Below the pieces are notes generated by a model, which saw only the letters and a program-made list of their open reading frames with translations, was not told the origin of the DNA and searched no databases. A program made the translations under genes and the position numbers. A DNA stretch of 20,736 nt from an uncultured Dehalococcoidia bacterium (lineage in GTDB: Bacteria > Chloroflexota > Dehalococcoidia > Tepidiformales > Tepidiformaceae): NCBI GenBank assembly GCA_937864275.1, contig CALMIW010000401.1, forward strand, positions 1-20,736, given 5' to 3'. Shown piece by piece: positions 1 to 7,262 of the stretch (position 1 is the first letter of the stretch; each line of letters starts with the position of its first letter).

Positions 1-1104
1 AAGGTGCACCTCGACGTGGGGGCACAACTCTGCCAGCCGCTCGGCCAGGCCCTTTCCCCGCAGGATGCGCAGCTTTGGCGGCGCATCCCAGAGGAGCGTC
101 ACATGCGTCACGGCGTCTCTCTTCACGATTTCGGCCAGTTCCTTGGCCAGGTCCACGCCCGGAAGCTCGCGCGTCGAAGCGTTCAAGTCCATCGCCACGG
201 TCAGGATATGGGTCATCCCTTGCTCCTTCAGCAAGGAAGCGGGATAGGCGGCGATCAACTCGCAGTTGAATGCGTGGGCGAGCCGCCATGCGCGCCGCAC
301 CGCCACCTCTGAGGCCTGCGTGTTGTCCAGCAGCACGAGCACGCGCTCGCCGGCCTCCCAGCCTTCGAGGCGGTGCTCGTGCATGTACTCGTGGAGTTGC
401 AGTTCGACGTCTTGCGCGACTCGTTTGAGGGCAAGTTCGCGCAGGGCCGCGAGGTTCCCTTTGCGGAAAAACCCTTCGAGTGACTGCTCCGCCTGGGCCG
501 GCGGGTAGATGTTCCCGTGGCGCATCCGCGACTGGAGCGCCTCGGGCGAGATGTCGATGACCTCCAGTTCGTCTGCTTCATCCACGATGTGATCGGGGAC
601 CGTTTCCCGGACGCGGACGCCGGTGATGCCTGCGACGACGTCGTTCAGGCTTTCGAGGTGCTGGATGTTCAGCGTACTGATGACGGTGATGCCGGCGTCG
701 CGGATCTCCTCGACATCCTGCCAGCGCTTCTCATGCTTCGAACCGGGCGCGTTGGTGTGGGCCAGTTCGTCGACGAGGGCGACCTGTGGGCGCCGCGCGA
801 TCACCGCCGCGGTGTCCATCTCCTCCAACACGACGCCCTGGTACTCGATCTGCTTGCGCGGCACCACTTCGAGACCTTCGAGTGCCTCGACAGTCAGGGG
901 ACGGTTGTACGTTTCGGCGAATGCGACGACTACGTCGGTGCCGCGCGACTTCCGTCGGCGGCCCTCGTTGAGCATCGCGTACGTCTTGCCGACGCCCGGC
1001 GCGGCCCCAAGGTAGATGCGGAGGCGTCCGCGCTTGGACTCCGCTTGTTGGAGCCTCTTCAGGAGCGCGTCGGGATCGGGCCGCTGGTCGTCGGTAGGGC
1101 GCAC
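1..1104 (-). CDS. kdpD: KdpD N-terminal sensor region (partial, runs off left edge)
   Basis: This is the cytoplasmic input half of the K+ sensor KdpD. The frame is open for 368 codons and leaves the window at base 1. A Walker A motif (GAAPGVGKT, residues 33-41) and the family motif VALVDELAHTN are followed by a universal-stress-protein-like domain (about residues 235-368, with RVLVLLDNTQASEVAVRRAW). In E. coli this half binds nucleotide and, in several bacteria, c-di-AMP. The GTG start at 1104 is 3 bases after the kdpC stop and has a CGGAG ribosome binding site 6 bases upstream, so it is the last visible gene of the kdp operon. The kinase half is encoded separately at 7259-8809. I infer that this gene ends soon after the left edge, but the sequence cannot show that, and a full-length KdpD remains possible. 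Confidence 0.9.
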   Translation of the reverse strand, partial: MRPTDDQRPDPDALLKRLQQAESKRGRLRIYLGAAPGVGKTYAMLNEGRRRKSRGTDVVVAFAETYNRPLTVEALEGLEVVPRKQIEYQGVVLEEMDTAAVIARRPQVALVDELAHTNAPGSKHEKRWQDVEEIRDAGITVISTLNIQHLESLNDVVAGITGVRVRETVPDHIVDEADELEVIDISPEALQSRMRHGNIYPPAQAEQSLEGFFRKGNLAALRELALKRVAQDVELQLHEYMHEHRLEGWEAGERVLVLLDNTQASEVAVRRAWRLAHAFNCELIAAYPASLLKEQGMTHILTVAMDLNASTRELPGVDLAKELAEIVKRDAVTHVTLLWDAPPKLRILRGKGLAERLAELCPHVEVHL

Positions 1105-1107
1105 GGG

Positions 1108-1755
1108 TTACTCCGAAGGCGGAAACTGCTCGTCGAGGGCGATGTTGAGTTTCAGGACGTTGACACGCGGTTCGCCGATGATCCCGAGAAACGCGTTCTC
1201 GATGTGATCCTCGACGAGATCCCGGACGGCGGCTTCATCGACCCCCCGGGCCGCTGCCACGCGGGCTGTTTGCAGGCGGGCGGTTGCCGGGCTGATGTGG
1301 GGATCGAGGCCTGATCCGGAGGCCGTGACCGCGTCGGACGGGACCGCGGCACCATCCGCGAGACCGTTCTCCTCCCGGAACGTCTCCACCCGCTGCGCGA
1401 TCCCCGCGAACGACTCGTCCACGTCGGCAGTCGAGGGATCGTCCGGAACACCATCGAGAAGCTTCGCGCTCGTCGGCCCGAGGTTGGAACCGCTCGACGC
1501 GGCCGAGTCGTAACCCGCCGCCGACGGCCGCCCGTGGAAGTACTCCGGGGACGAGAACGATTGGCCGACGAGGCTCGAACCGACGGCCGTCCCATCAACT
1601 TCGATGATGCTCCCGTTCGCCTGGCGGTTGAACGCGGACTGCGCGATACCGGTGACAGCCAGCGGGTACACCACGGCAGTGAGGACGAAGAGCGCGACGG
1701 TCAGGCCAAAGAGGGGCCGCAACTCGGGGATCCAGGAGCGGAGCGTTGCATTCAT
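1108..1755 (-). CDS. kdpC: K+-transporting ATPase subunit C
   Basis: KdpC is the small single-span subunit of the KdpFABC high-affinity potassium pump. It is thought to stabilise the complex and raise ATP affinity. The 215-residue protein has one N-terminal membrane segment (about residues 13-36, FGLTVALFVLTAVVYPLAV), followed by the conserved family stretch around residues 44-90 with GSSLVGQSFSSPEYFHGRPS, SAAGYD and SGGSNLGPTS-like SSGSNLGPTS. Near the C-terminus is SGSGLDPHISPATARLQ, the family hallmark. Its ATG is 9 bases after the kdpB stop, and the AGGAGG ribosome binding site overlaps that stop codon, so translation is probably coupled. The length is normal for the family (about 190-215). 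Confidence 0.97.
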   Translation of the reverse strand: MNATLRSWIPELRPLFGLTVALFVLTAVVYPLAVTGIAQSAFNRQANGSIIEVDGTAVGSSLVGQSFSSPEYFHGRPSAAGYDSAASSGSNLGPTSAKLLDGVPDDPSTADVDESFAGIAQRVETFREENGLADGAAVPSDAVTASGSGLDPHISPATARLQTARVAAARGVDEAAVRDLVEDHIENAFLGIIGEPRVNVLKLNIALDEQFPPSE

Positions 1756-1764
1756 GGCGGCCTC

Positions 1765-3846
1765 CTATGCGAGCCGGACGAGGTTGATCGGGATGTCGAT
1801 GAGCTTGATGCCGATGAACGGGGCGATGATCCCGCCGAGTCCGTAGATCAGCGCGTTCCGCACCAGCAGAGGGCCGGCCCCGATTGCCCGGTAGGCGATG
1901 CCGCGCAGCGCCAGTGGCACCAGCAACACGATGATGATCGCGTTGAAGATGACGGCCGAGAGGATCGCGCTCTCCGGGCTCTCCAGCGCCATGATGTTGA
2001 GTGCGTCGAGTTCCGGGTAGGCGACGACGAAGGCGGCAGGGAGAATGGCGAAGTACTTGGCCACGTCGTTCGAGATGCTGAACGTCGTGAGCGCTCCGCG
2101 AGTCATCAGCAGCTGCTTTCCTATCCCGACGATTTCGATGAGCTTCGTCGGGTCCGAATCGAGGTCCACCATGTTGCCGGCTTCTTTCGCGGCCTGCGTT
2201 CCCGTGTTCATTGCCACTCCGACATCGGCCTGCGCGAGCGCGGGCGCGTCGTTCGTCCCATCGCCGGTCATCGCCACAAGCCGGCCGGCGCCCTGTTCCT
2301 CCCGAATGCGCCGGATTTTGTCCTCCGGCTTGGCTTCCGCCAGGAAGTCGTCGACGCCGGCTTCCCTTGCGATGGTCGCCGCCGTCAGAGGGTTGTCACC
2401 GGTGACCATGATCGTCCGGATGCCCATCTTCCGGAGTTCTTCGAAGCGGGCGCGCATCCCCGGCTTCACCGTGTCCTTGAGGTAGATGAGGCCGAGGATC
2501 TCGCCGTCCTCGATGACGGCGAGAGGCGTGCCGCCCTCACCGGAGATCTTCTCGACTGAGGCTTGCATGCCATCGGGAGCGCCCTCGCCGGCCGCAGCCA
2601 GGACAGCGTCAACCGCCCCCTTGAACGTGCCCGAGCCGTTCCGGCGGATGCCGCTCATGCGTGTGTCGGCCTTGAAGGGAACGAACTCGGCTCCCTCGAG
2701 TGAGTTGCCCATGTTCTCCACCAGCGTCCCGAAGCCTTCGCTCCGCGCCAGTTCCAGGACCGAACGGCCCTCCGGGGTATCGTCGAGCACCGAACTCGCG
2801 ACCGCGGCGGAGATGAGCCTGGCCTTCTCGACGCCGGCAACGGGGATGAACTCGGCGGCCATGCGGTTGCCGAAAGTGATGGTGCCTGTCTTGTCGAGGA
2901 GCAGGGTGTCGACGTCCCCGGCGGCTTCGACGGCACGCCCGGACATCGCAAGGACGTTGCGCTGGACCAGGCGATCCATGCCGGCGATGCCGATGGCCGA
3001 GAGAAGCCCGCCAATGGTCGTCGGGATGAGCGTCACCAGCAGCGCCACGAGGACGATGACCGAGATCTCCTGCCCCGCGTACTTCGCCATCGGCTGCAGC
3101 GTCACAGTCACCAGCAGAAAGATGAACGTCAGTCCCGCGAGGAGGATGTTCAGCGCGATCTCGTTCGGTGTCCTCTGGCGTTCGGCGCCCTCAACGAGCC
3201 GGATCATGCGGTCGAGGAACGTTTCGCCGGGGTTCGCGGTAATGCGGATCTGAAGGACGTCGCTCACCACTGTGGTGCCGCCCGTCACCGAACTGCGGAT
3301 GTCTGTGCCCGGTTCCTTGAGCACCGGTGCCGACTCACCGGTGATGGCGGCCTCATTGACGTAGGCGACCCCTTGGACCACGTCGCCGTCGCCAGGGACG
3401 AGTTCGCCGGCTTTGACCACGACGATGTCGCCTTTGCGCAACTCGCCGCCGCTCACAGCTTCGATGCTGCCGTCGGCGCCGAGGCGGTTGGCCTGACTCT
3501 CCACGCGCGTCTTCCGCAAGGTGGCGGCCTGGGCCTTCCCGCGTCCCTCGGCGATAGCTTCGGCGAAGTTCGCGAACAGGACCGTGAACCACAGCCACAG
3601 CGAGATCTGCACTTCGAAGCGAAGGAGCTCGAAATCGTCGCCCTGGGCAAGGTCGCGTACAAAGAGGATGGATGTCAGGACCGCGCCGATTTCGACGATC
3701 AGGATGACGGGGTTGCGATAGAGCGTCCGCGGATCGAGCTTCTTGAGCGAGTCGGTCAGCGCGCGGCGGACGATCTCCGCGGTCCAGACATTCGGCTTCT
3801 TCTGCCGCTTTTCGACGGGGATTTTGACAGGCGAGGCGATTGCCAT
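1765..3846 (-). CDS. kdpB: K+-transporting P-type ATPase catalytic subunit B
   Basis: KdpB is the ATP-hydrolysing P-type subunit that powers K+ uptake through KdpA. The 693-residue protein has every expected landmark. These are the TGES actuator loop (169-172), the phosphorylation motif DKTGT with the catalytic aspartate at residue 318, the nucleotide-binding domain after it, the hinge motif GDGTNDAPAL, and membrane helices near residues 45-65, 82-97, 235-280 and in the C-terminal 110 residues. The TGES serine is the residue whose phosphorylation inhibits KdpB in E. coli, and it is retained here. The ATG start is 12 bases after the kdpA stop with AGGAAG upstream. The length matches the family (about 680-700). 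No truncation or frameshift is visible. Confidence 0.98.
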   Translation of the reverse strand: MAIASPVKIPVEKRQKKPNVWTAEIVRRALTDSLKKLDPRTLYRNPVILIVEIGAVLTSILFVRDLAQGDDFELLRFEVQISLWLWFTVLFANFAEAIAEGRGKAQAATLRKTRVESQANRLGADGSIEAVSGGELRKGDIVVVKAGELVPGDGDVVQGVAYVNEAAITGESAPVLKEPGTDIRSSVTGGTTVVSDVLQIRITANPGETFLDRMIRLVEGAERQRTPNEIALNILLAGLTFIFLLVTVTLQPMAKYAGQEISVIVLVALLVTLIPTTIGGLLSAIGIAGMDRLVQRNVLAMSGRAVEAAGDVDTLLLDKTGTITFGNRMAAEFIPVAGVEKARLISAAVASSVLDDTPEGRSVLELARSEGFGTLVENMGNSLEGAEFVPFKADTRMSGIRRNGSGTFKGAVDAVLAAAGEGAPDGMQASVEKISGEGGTPLAVIEDGEILGLIYLKDTVKPGMRARFEELRKMGIRTIMVTGDNPLTAATIAREAGVDDFLAEAKPEDKIRRIREEQGAGRLVAMTGDGTNDAPALAQADVGVAMNTGTQAAKEAGNMVDLDSDPTKLIEIVGIGKQLLMTRGALTTFSISNDVAKYFAILPAAFVVAYPELDALNIMALESPESAILSAVIFNAIIIVLLVPLALRGIAYRAIGAGPLLVRNALIYGLGGIIAPFIGIKLIDIPINLVRLA

Positions 3847-3858
3847 GTTGGTGACTTC

Positions 3859-5586
3859 CTAGAACGTGAGGCTGTCGTTGAGGAGGATCTGCTCGACGAT
3901 CGGGCCGAGGGCCAGCACCGGGAAGAACGTCAGCAGGCCGACGATCCCGATGGTCCCGCCGAGCAGGCAGCCGAAGGTGAGCCCGTCGGTGGGGAATGTG
4001 CCGGGTCCAGGGGCGACGCGCTTCTTCTGGACCATCGTCCCGGCGATGACCATCACCGCGACGATGATGACGAAGCGCCCGAAGAGGATGTTCAGGCCGA
4101 TGCCGAGGTTGTAGAACGTGCTGTTCGCGTTGAGCCCGGCAAAGGCCGAGCCGTTGTTGGCAGCGCCGGAGGTGAACGCATACAGCATCTCCGAGAAGCC
4201 GTGCGGCCCGAGGTTGTTGAGGTTGTCCGTGCCAAAGCTGTTCACGGCGCCGATGGCGACCCAGCCGAGGACCAGCACCGGGAAGATGAGGACGGCCATC
4301 ATGACTGCCTTCATCTCGCGCGGTTCGACCTTCTTGCCAAGGTACTCGGGGGTGCGTCCAACCATCAGTCCGGCGATGAAAACGGCGAGGATGATGTAGA
4401 TAAACATGCCGTACATGCCCGCTCCGACCCCTCCGAAGATGACCTCGCCGGTCAGCATGTTGACCAGGGGCACGAGCCCGCCGAGGGGCGTGTAGCTATC
4501 GTGCATGCTGTTCACTGACCCGTTCGAGGCATTGGTGGTCGCCGTCGCCCAGAGCGTGGACTGGGCGATGCCGGTGCGGACCTCTTTGCCTTCCATGTTC
4601 CCGCCCGGCTGACCGTCACCGGCTGCCACCTGGACGCCGCGGTCGTCGAGGGCGGAGGTCCCGGCTTGCTCGGCATACCCCGACACAATCGCTCCGGCAG
4701 CGAAAAGTGCGGCCATCACCCCGAAGAGCCCCCAACCGTGGCGGGTGCTCCCCGCCATCTTGCCGTACATGTACACCATGCCGGCGGGGATGATGAGGAT
4801 GGAGAGCATCTGCGCCCAGTTGGACCATGCCGTCGGGTTCTCCAGCGGATGCGCGGAGTTCGTATTGAAGAAGCCGCCGCCGTTGGTGCCGAGTTGCTTG
4901 ATCGCCACCTGGGATGCCGCGGGCCCAATTGCGATGACCTGGTCGACGCCTTCCACTCCGGTCACCGTGCGGTACGAGTCGAACGTCTGGATGACGCCCT
5001 GGGAAACCAGGAAGACCGCAAGCACGAGCGAGGCGGGCAGCAGGATGTAGAGAGTCGAGCGGGGGAGGCCGCCCCAGAAGTTCCCGATCGTCGCCGCGGA
5101 ATGTCGTGCGAGCCCGCGGATGAGGGCGACGAGCACGGCCATCCCGGCAGCCGCCGATACGAAGTTCTGGAACGTCAGGCCGAGCATCTGTGAGAGGTAG
5201 CTCAGCGTTGTCTCACCGCCGTACGACTGCCAGTTGGTGTTCGTCACGAAGCTCGCAGCGGTGTTGAACGCCAGGCTCGGCTCCACACCGGGCAGATCCT
5301 CAGGGTTCAGGGGCAGCGAGCCCTGCATGCGAAGCAGGGCGTACAGCGCGATGAAGCCCACGATGTTGAACGCGAGCAGCGCGACCAGGTACTGCTTCCA
5401 GTCCTGCTCGCGACGTTCATCCACGCCCGCGAAGCGGTAGACGGCCCGCTCCAACGGGCGGATGACTGGATGCGCGAACGTGCGCCGCCCTTCGTAGACC
5501 GCCGCCATGTACAGCCCGAGAGGCTTCGCGGTCACCGCGAGGATCGCCAGGTAGAGGCCGAGCTGCGCCCAGTGCGATGCAGTCAT
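3859..5586 (-). CDS. kdpA: K+-transporting ATPase subunit A (K+ channel-like subunit)
   Basis: KdpA is the K+-selective, superfamily-of-K-transporters subunit of KdpFABC. The 575-residue protein is very hydrophobic, with about ten membrane spans. The pore-loop signatures are visible: NTAASFVTNTNWQSYGGE (about 108-125), GTNGGGFFNTNSAHPLENPT (about 232-251) and GAANNGSAFAGLNANS in the third or fourth loop. The glycine residues of the selectivity filter are kept. The ATG follows the kdpF stop by 2 bases, so it is almost certainly translated with kdpF; a GAGG sequence within the end of kdpF can act as its ribosome binding site. The length is slightly above that of E. coli KdpA (557). Confidence 0.98.
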   Translation of the reverse strand: MTASHWAQLGLYLAILAVTAKPLGLYMAAVYEGRRTFAHPVIRPLERAVYRFAGVDERREQDWKQYLVALLAFNIVGFIALYALLRMQGSLPLNPEDLPGVEPSLAFNTAASFVTNTNWQSYGGETTLSYLSQMLGLTFQNFVSAAAGMAVLVALIRGLARHSAATIGNFWGGLPRSTLYILLPASLVLAVFLVSQGVIQTFDSYRTVTGVEGVDQVIAIGPAASQVAIKQLGTNGGGFFNTNSAHPLENPTAWSNWAQMLSILIIPAGMVYMYGKMAGSTRHGWGLFGVMAALFAAGAIVSGYAEQAGTSALDDRGVQVAAGDGQPGGNMEGKEVRTGIAQSTLWATATTNASNGSVNSMHDSYTPLGGLVPLVNMLTGEVIFGGVGAGMYGMFIYIILAVFIAGLMVGRTPEYLGKKVEPREMKAVMMAVLIFPVLVLGWVAIGAVNSFGTDNLNNLGPHGFSEMLYAFTSGAANNGSAFAGLNANSTFYNLGIGLNILFGRFVIIVAVMVIAGTMVQKKRVAPGPGTFPTDGLTFGCLLGGTIGIVGLLTFFPVLALGPIVEQILLNDSLTF

Positions 5587-5588
5587 GG

Positions 5589-5678
5589 CTACAGGTCCTC
5601 GGGTTTGAACAGGCAGTACGCGAGGTATCCGAAGATGCCCAGCGCGATGACGAGTCCGATCAGGTTCTCAAGGTCCAC
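5589..5678 (-). CDS. kdpF: K+-transporting ATPase subunit F (29 aa)
   Basis: KdpF is the tiny membrane peptide that stabilises the KdpFABC complex. The translated frame starts MDLENLIGLVIALGIFGYL and ends with YCLFKPEDL. It is a single membrane helix followed by the Tyr/Phe-Lys/Asn-Pro-Glu-type tail found in KdpF proteins, and at 29 residues it matches the E. coli protein in length. It sits directly before kdpA with a 2-base gap. The GTG at 5678 is preferred because an AAAGG site lies 7 bases upstream. An in-frame GTG at 5684 overlaps the preceding stop as GTGA and would add two residues. Confidence 0.9.
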   Translation of the reverse strand: MDLENLIGLVIALGIFGYLAYCLFKPEDL

Positions 5679-5680
5679 GA

Positions 5681-5764
5681 TCACACCTTTCTCAGGAACT
5701 CCATGAGCAGATAGAACGCCGCGAACGAGCCGGCGGCAGCGACAAGAAGCGCCGGGTCAGCCAT
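5681..5764 (-). CDS. 27-residue membrane microprotein upstream of kdpF
   Basis: This tiny ORF reads MADPALLVAAAGSFAAFYLL followed by MEFLRKV. It is a single predicted membrane helix with a basic C-terminus. I do not recognise a named family. Three things support it as a real gene. A good GAAAGGA ribosome binding site sits about 7 bases before the ATG. Its ATG overlaps the end of the receiver gene by 8 bases (ATGGCTGA), and its stop abuts or overlaps the kdpF start. It could be a second KdpF-like peptide, an assembly or regulatory peptide for the pump or the kinase, or a leader ORF that couples translation of kdpF to the upstream genes. The function is inference. Confidence 0.6.
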   Translation of the reverse strand: MADPALLVAAAGSFAAFYLLMEFLRKV

Positions 5765-6245
5765 GGCTGGATTCCTTTCCGGTAATGCTGGACGAATGCG
5801 GAGTAACCTCGGGCAAACCCTTGAGCGAGTCTGTGGGCGGGACACGCCCCAGGTCAGGCATCTCCACGACTTCCTCGGCACGTTCCTCGCGCATGCCGGT
5901 CACTTCGCGCACCAGCCGCAGCAAGGCGTCCACCGGAAACGGCTTCGTCAGGACGCCCGCGGGGTGAAACTCCTCCACCCTCGACGGCGCGAGTGGCGAC
6001 GCCGAGAACACGATGACCGGCACGCGTTCGCGGTCGCGCGGGGCGAGCCGGCGCAGCAACTCCCAGCCGGTGAGGTCCGGGAGGTTGATGTCGAGGAGCA
6101 TCACCTCGGGGACTTCCTCGGCCAGCGCGAGCATCGCGTCCTGCGCCGAGGCCGCCGTGCGCACCGCGCAGCCATGTGCTCGGAGCGTCGTCGAGAGCAC
6201 CGCGACGATCGCCGGTTCGTCGTCGACGAGGAGAACCCGCGTCAC
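5757..6245 (-). CDS. Receiver-only response regulator (CheY-like, 162 aa)
   Basis: This is a stand-alone phosphoacceptor domain. From the GTG start the protein opens with VTRVLLVDDEPAIVAVL, which supplies the acidic pair D8/D9. The phosphorylatable Asp52 lies in MLLDINLPDLTGWELL, Ser81 is in VIVFSAS and Lys101 in LTKPF. After residue about 118 there is only a 45-residue polar tail rich in Glu, Pro and Ser, with no DNA-binding or enzymatic output domain. The GTG overlaps the stop of the upstream small ORF as GTGA. The frame stays open further upstream, but that extension looks non-native. It lies between kdpE and kdpF, so it may be a phosphate sink or an allosteric partner in the Kdp signalling pathway. 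That role is inference. Confidence 0.9.
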   Translation of the reverse strand: MTRVLLVDDEPAIVAVLSTTLRAHGCAVRTAASAQDAMLALAEEVPEVMLLDINLPDLTGWELLRRLAPRDRERVPVIVFSASPLAPSRVEEFHPAGVLTKPFPVDALLRLVREVTGMREERAEEVVEMPDLGRVPPTDSLKGLPEVTPHSSSITGKESSHG

Positions 6246-6562
6246 GTGCCATCGTCCTTTCGCCAGAGCGCGAGGAACGGTCCCAGCGTCCCGCCGCGCA
6301 ACTCCACGAGCCGCCAGTCCTGGGCGAGAAGCTCTCGAATCCCGCGGATGCAGGTGGCCGGGCAACTGTAGTGCTCTTCGCGATACGCAACATAGTGAAT
6401 CAAGAGCCTGTTCTCCTCCGCGATGCGGTCCGCTATGGATGAGCCGAAGAGCCCCGTTCCTCCGGGCCAACTTCCCCCTCCCACTCTGGTCGCCGAACGA
6501 ATCTGGAAACAGCATGCCCCTTCTGCCGTCCGGAGAGCGTCCGTTGTCCTCGGCCGATTCAT
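6242..6562 (-). CDS. Small hypothetical protein between kdpE and receiver gene
   Basis: I do not recognise this ORF. The confident part is its C-terminal 60 residues, with RIAEENRLLIHYVAYREEHY, a CPATC pair of cysteines, and RGIRELLAQDWRLVELRGG. Codon use there is strongly GC at third positions, like the neighbours. The only ATG is at 6562, 11 bases after the kdpE stop, but it has no clear ribosome binding site, and the first 35 or so codons are less GC-biased. Alternatives are GTG at 6484, or TTG at 6403, which has a GGAGGAG site 9 bases upstream and would give 53 residues. The stop overlaps the receiver start as GTGA, so the gene is translationally coupled to it. If the start is late, about 6410-6572 is an untranslated leader. 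Confidence 0.55.
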   Translation of the reverse strand: MNRPRTTDALRTAEGACCFQIRSATRVGGGSWPGGTGLFGSSIADRIAEENRLLIHYVAYREEHYSCPATCIRGIRELLAQDWRLVELRGGTLGPFLALWRKDDGT

Positions 6563-6572
6563 CCGGGTTGTG

Positions 6573-7262
6573 TCAGGGTTTTGGAGTTTCGAGCCGGTAG
6601 CCAACGCGCGGGTCCGTGACCACCATGCTGCCCGTTCCCGGTTTCGCCTCGTCGAGCTTCAGCCGGAGCTGGTAGATGAACGTCCGGAGGATGTGCGACT
6701 CGTCGCGGAATTCAGGCCCCCACACTCGCGTCAGGAGCATCCCCTGCGTGAGGACCTTCCCCGCGTTCACCGCCAGTTCCCGGAGGAGTTCGAACTCGCG
6801 CGGGGTCAGCCGCACCGGGTTGCCCGCGACCGTCACTTCTCGCGCCGCGAGGTCGAGGTGCAGCGCGCCGACGTCGATCGCGGGGTCCTTGCGCGAGCCC
6901 GCCCGGTGCCTCAGCGCAACCCGTATGCGTGCCTCCAGCTCATCGACGCTGAACGGCTTCGTCAGGTAGTCGTCTGCGCCCGCATCCAGGGCTTCGACCT
7001 TCTTCCGGTCGTCGCCGAGCGCGCTCAACACGATGACACTGGAATTGCCGTGTGCGAGTTCCCGTGTGAGCTCGATGCCATCGGCGTCTGGCAACACGAG
7101 GTCGAGCAGGATCACATCAGGCCGGAAAGCGGCCGCGCTCTCCCGCGCCCGGCGGCCGGACTCGACGGCTTCGACATCGTACCCCGACGCCTCGAGCGCC
7201 CGTTTACCCACCCGGAGAATCGTCCGGTCATCGTCAACCGCCAGGATCCGCGCGCCTCTCAC
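6573..7262 (-). CDS. kdpE: Response regulator KdpE (OmpR family)
   Basis: KdpE is the DNA-binding regulator expected to activate kdpFABC when phosphorylated by the KdpD kinase. The 229-residue protein has a receiver domain (1-118; acidic cluster D10-D12, phosphoacceptor Asp54 in DVILLDLVLPD, Lys102 in LTKPF) and an OmpR/PhoB winged-helix domain (about 130-226; VRLTPREFELLRELAVNAGK, the recognition-helix region RTFIYQLRLKLD, and the wing VVTDPRVGYRLE). The GTG start overlaps the kinase stop as GTGA. The length and sequence fit KdpE well (E. coli 225). It is assigned as KdpE rather than another OmpR-family regulator because of the adjacent KdpD-like kinase and kdp structural genes. Confidence 0.92.
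   Translation of the reverse strand: MRGARILAVDDDRTILRVGKRALEASGYDVEAVESGRRARESAAAFRPDVILLDLVLPDADGIELTRELAHGNSSVIVLSALGDDRKKVEALDAGADDYLTKPFSVDELEARIRVALRHRAGSRKDPAIDVGALHLDLAAREVTVAGNPVRLTPREFELLRELAVNAGKVLTQGMLLTRVWGPEFRDESHILRTFIYQLRLKLDEAKPGTGSMVVTDPRVGYRLETPKP

Noticed and set aside
1534..4518. Long plus-strand open frames (up to about 380 codons) opposite kdpB, kdpC and kdpA
   Set aside because: They lie antisense to clear kdp genes, have no recognisable domains, are rich in Arg/Asp/His as expected from the complement of GC-biased codons, and have no supporting ribosome binding sites.
6246..6515. N-terminal extension of the receiver protein to an upstream ATG (252 residues)
   Set aside because: The extension has no homology and is Arg/Gly-rich. 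The receiver domain begins exactly at the GTG that overlaps the previous stop.
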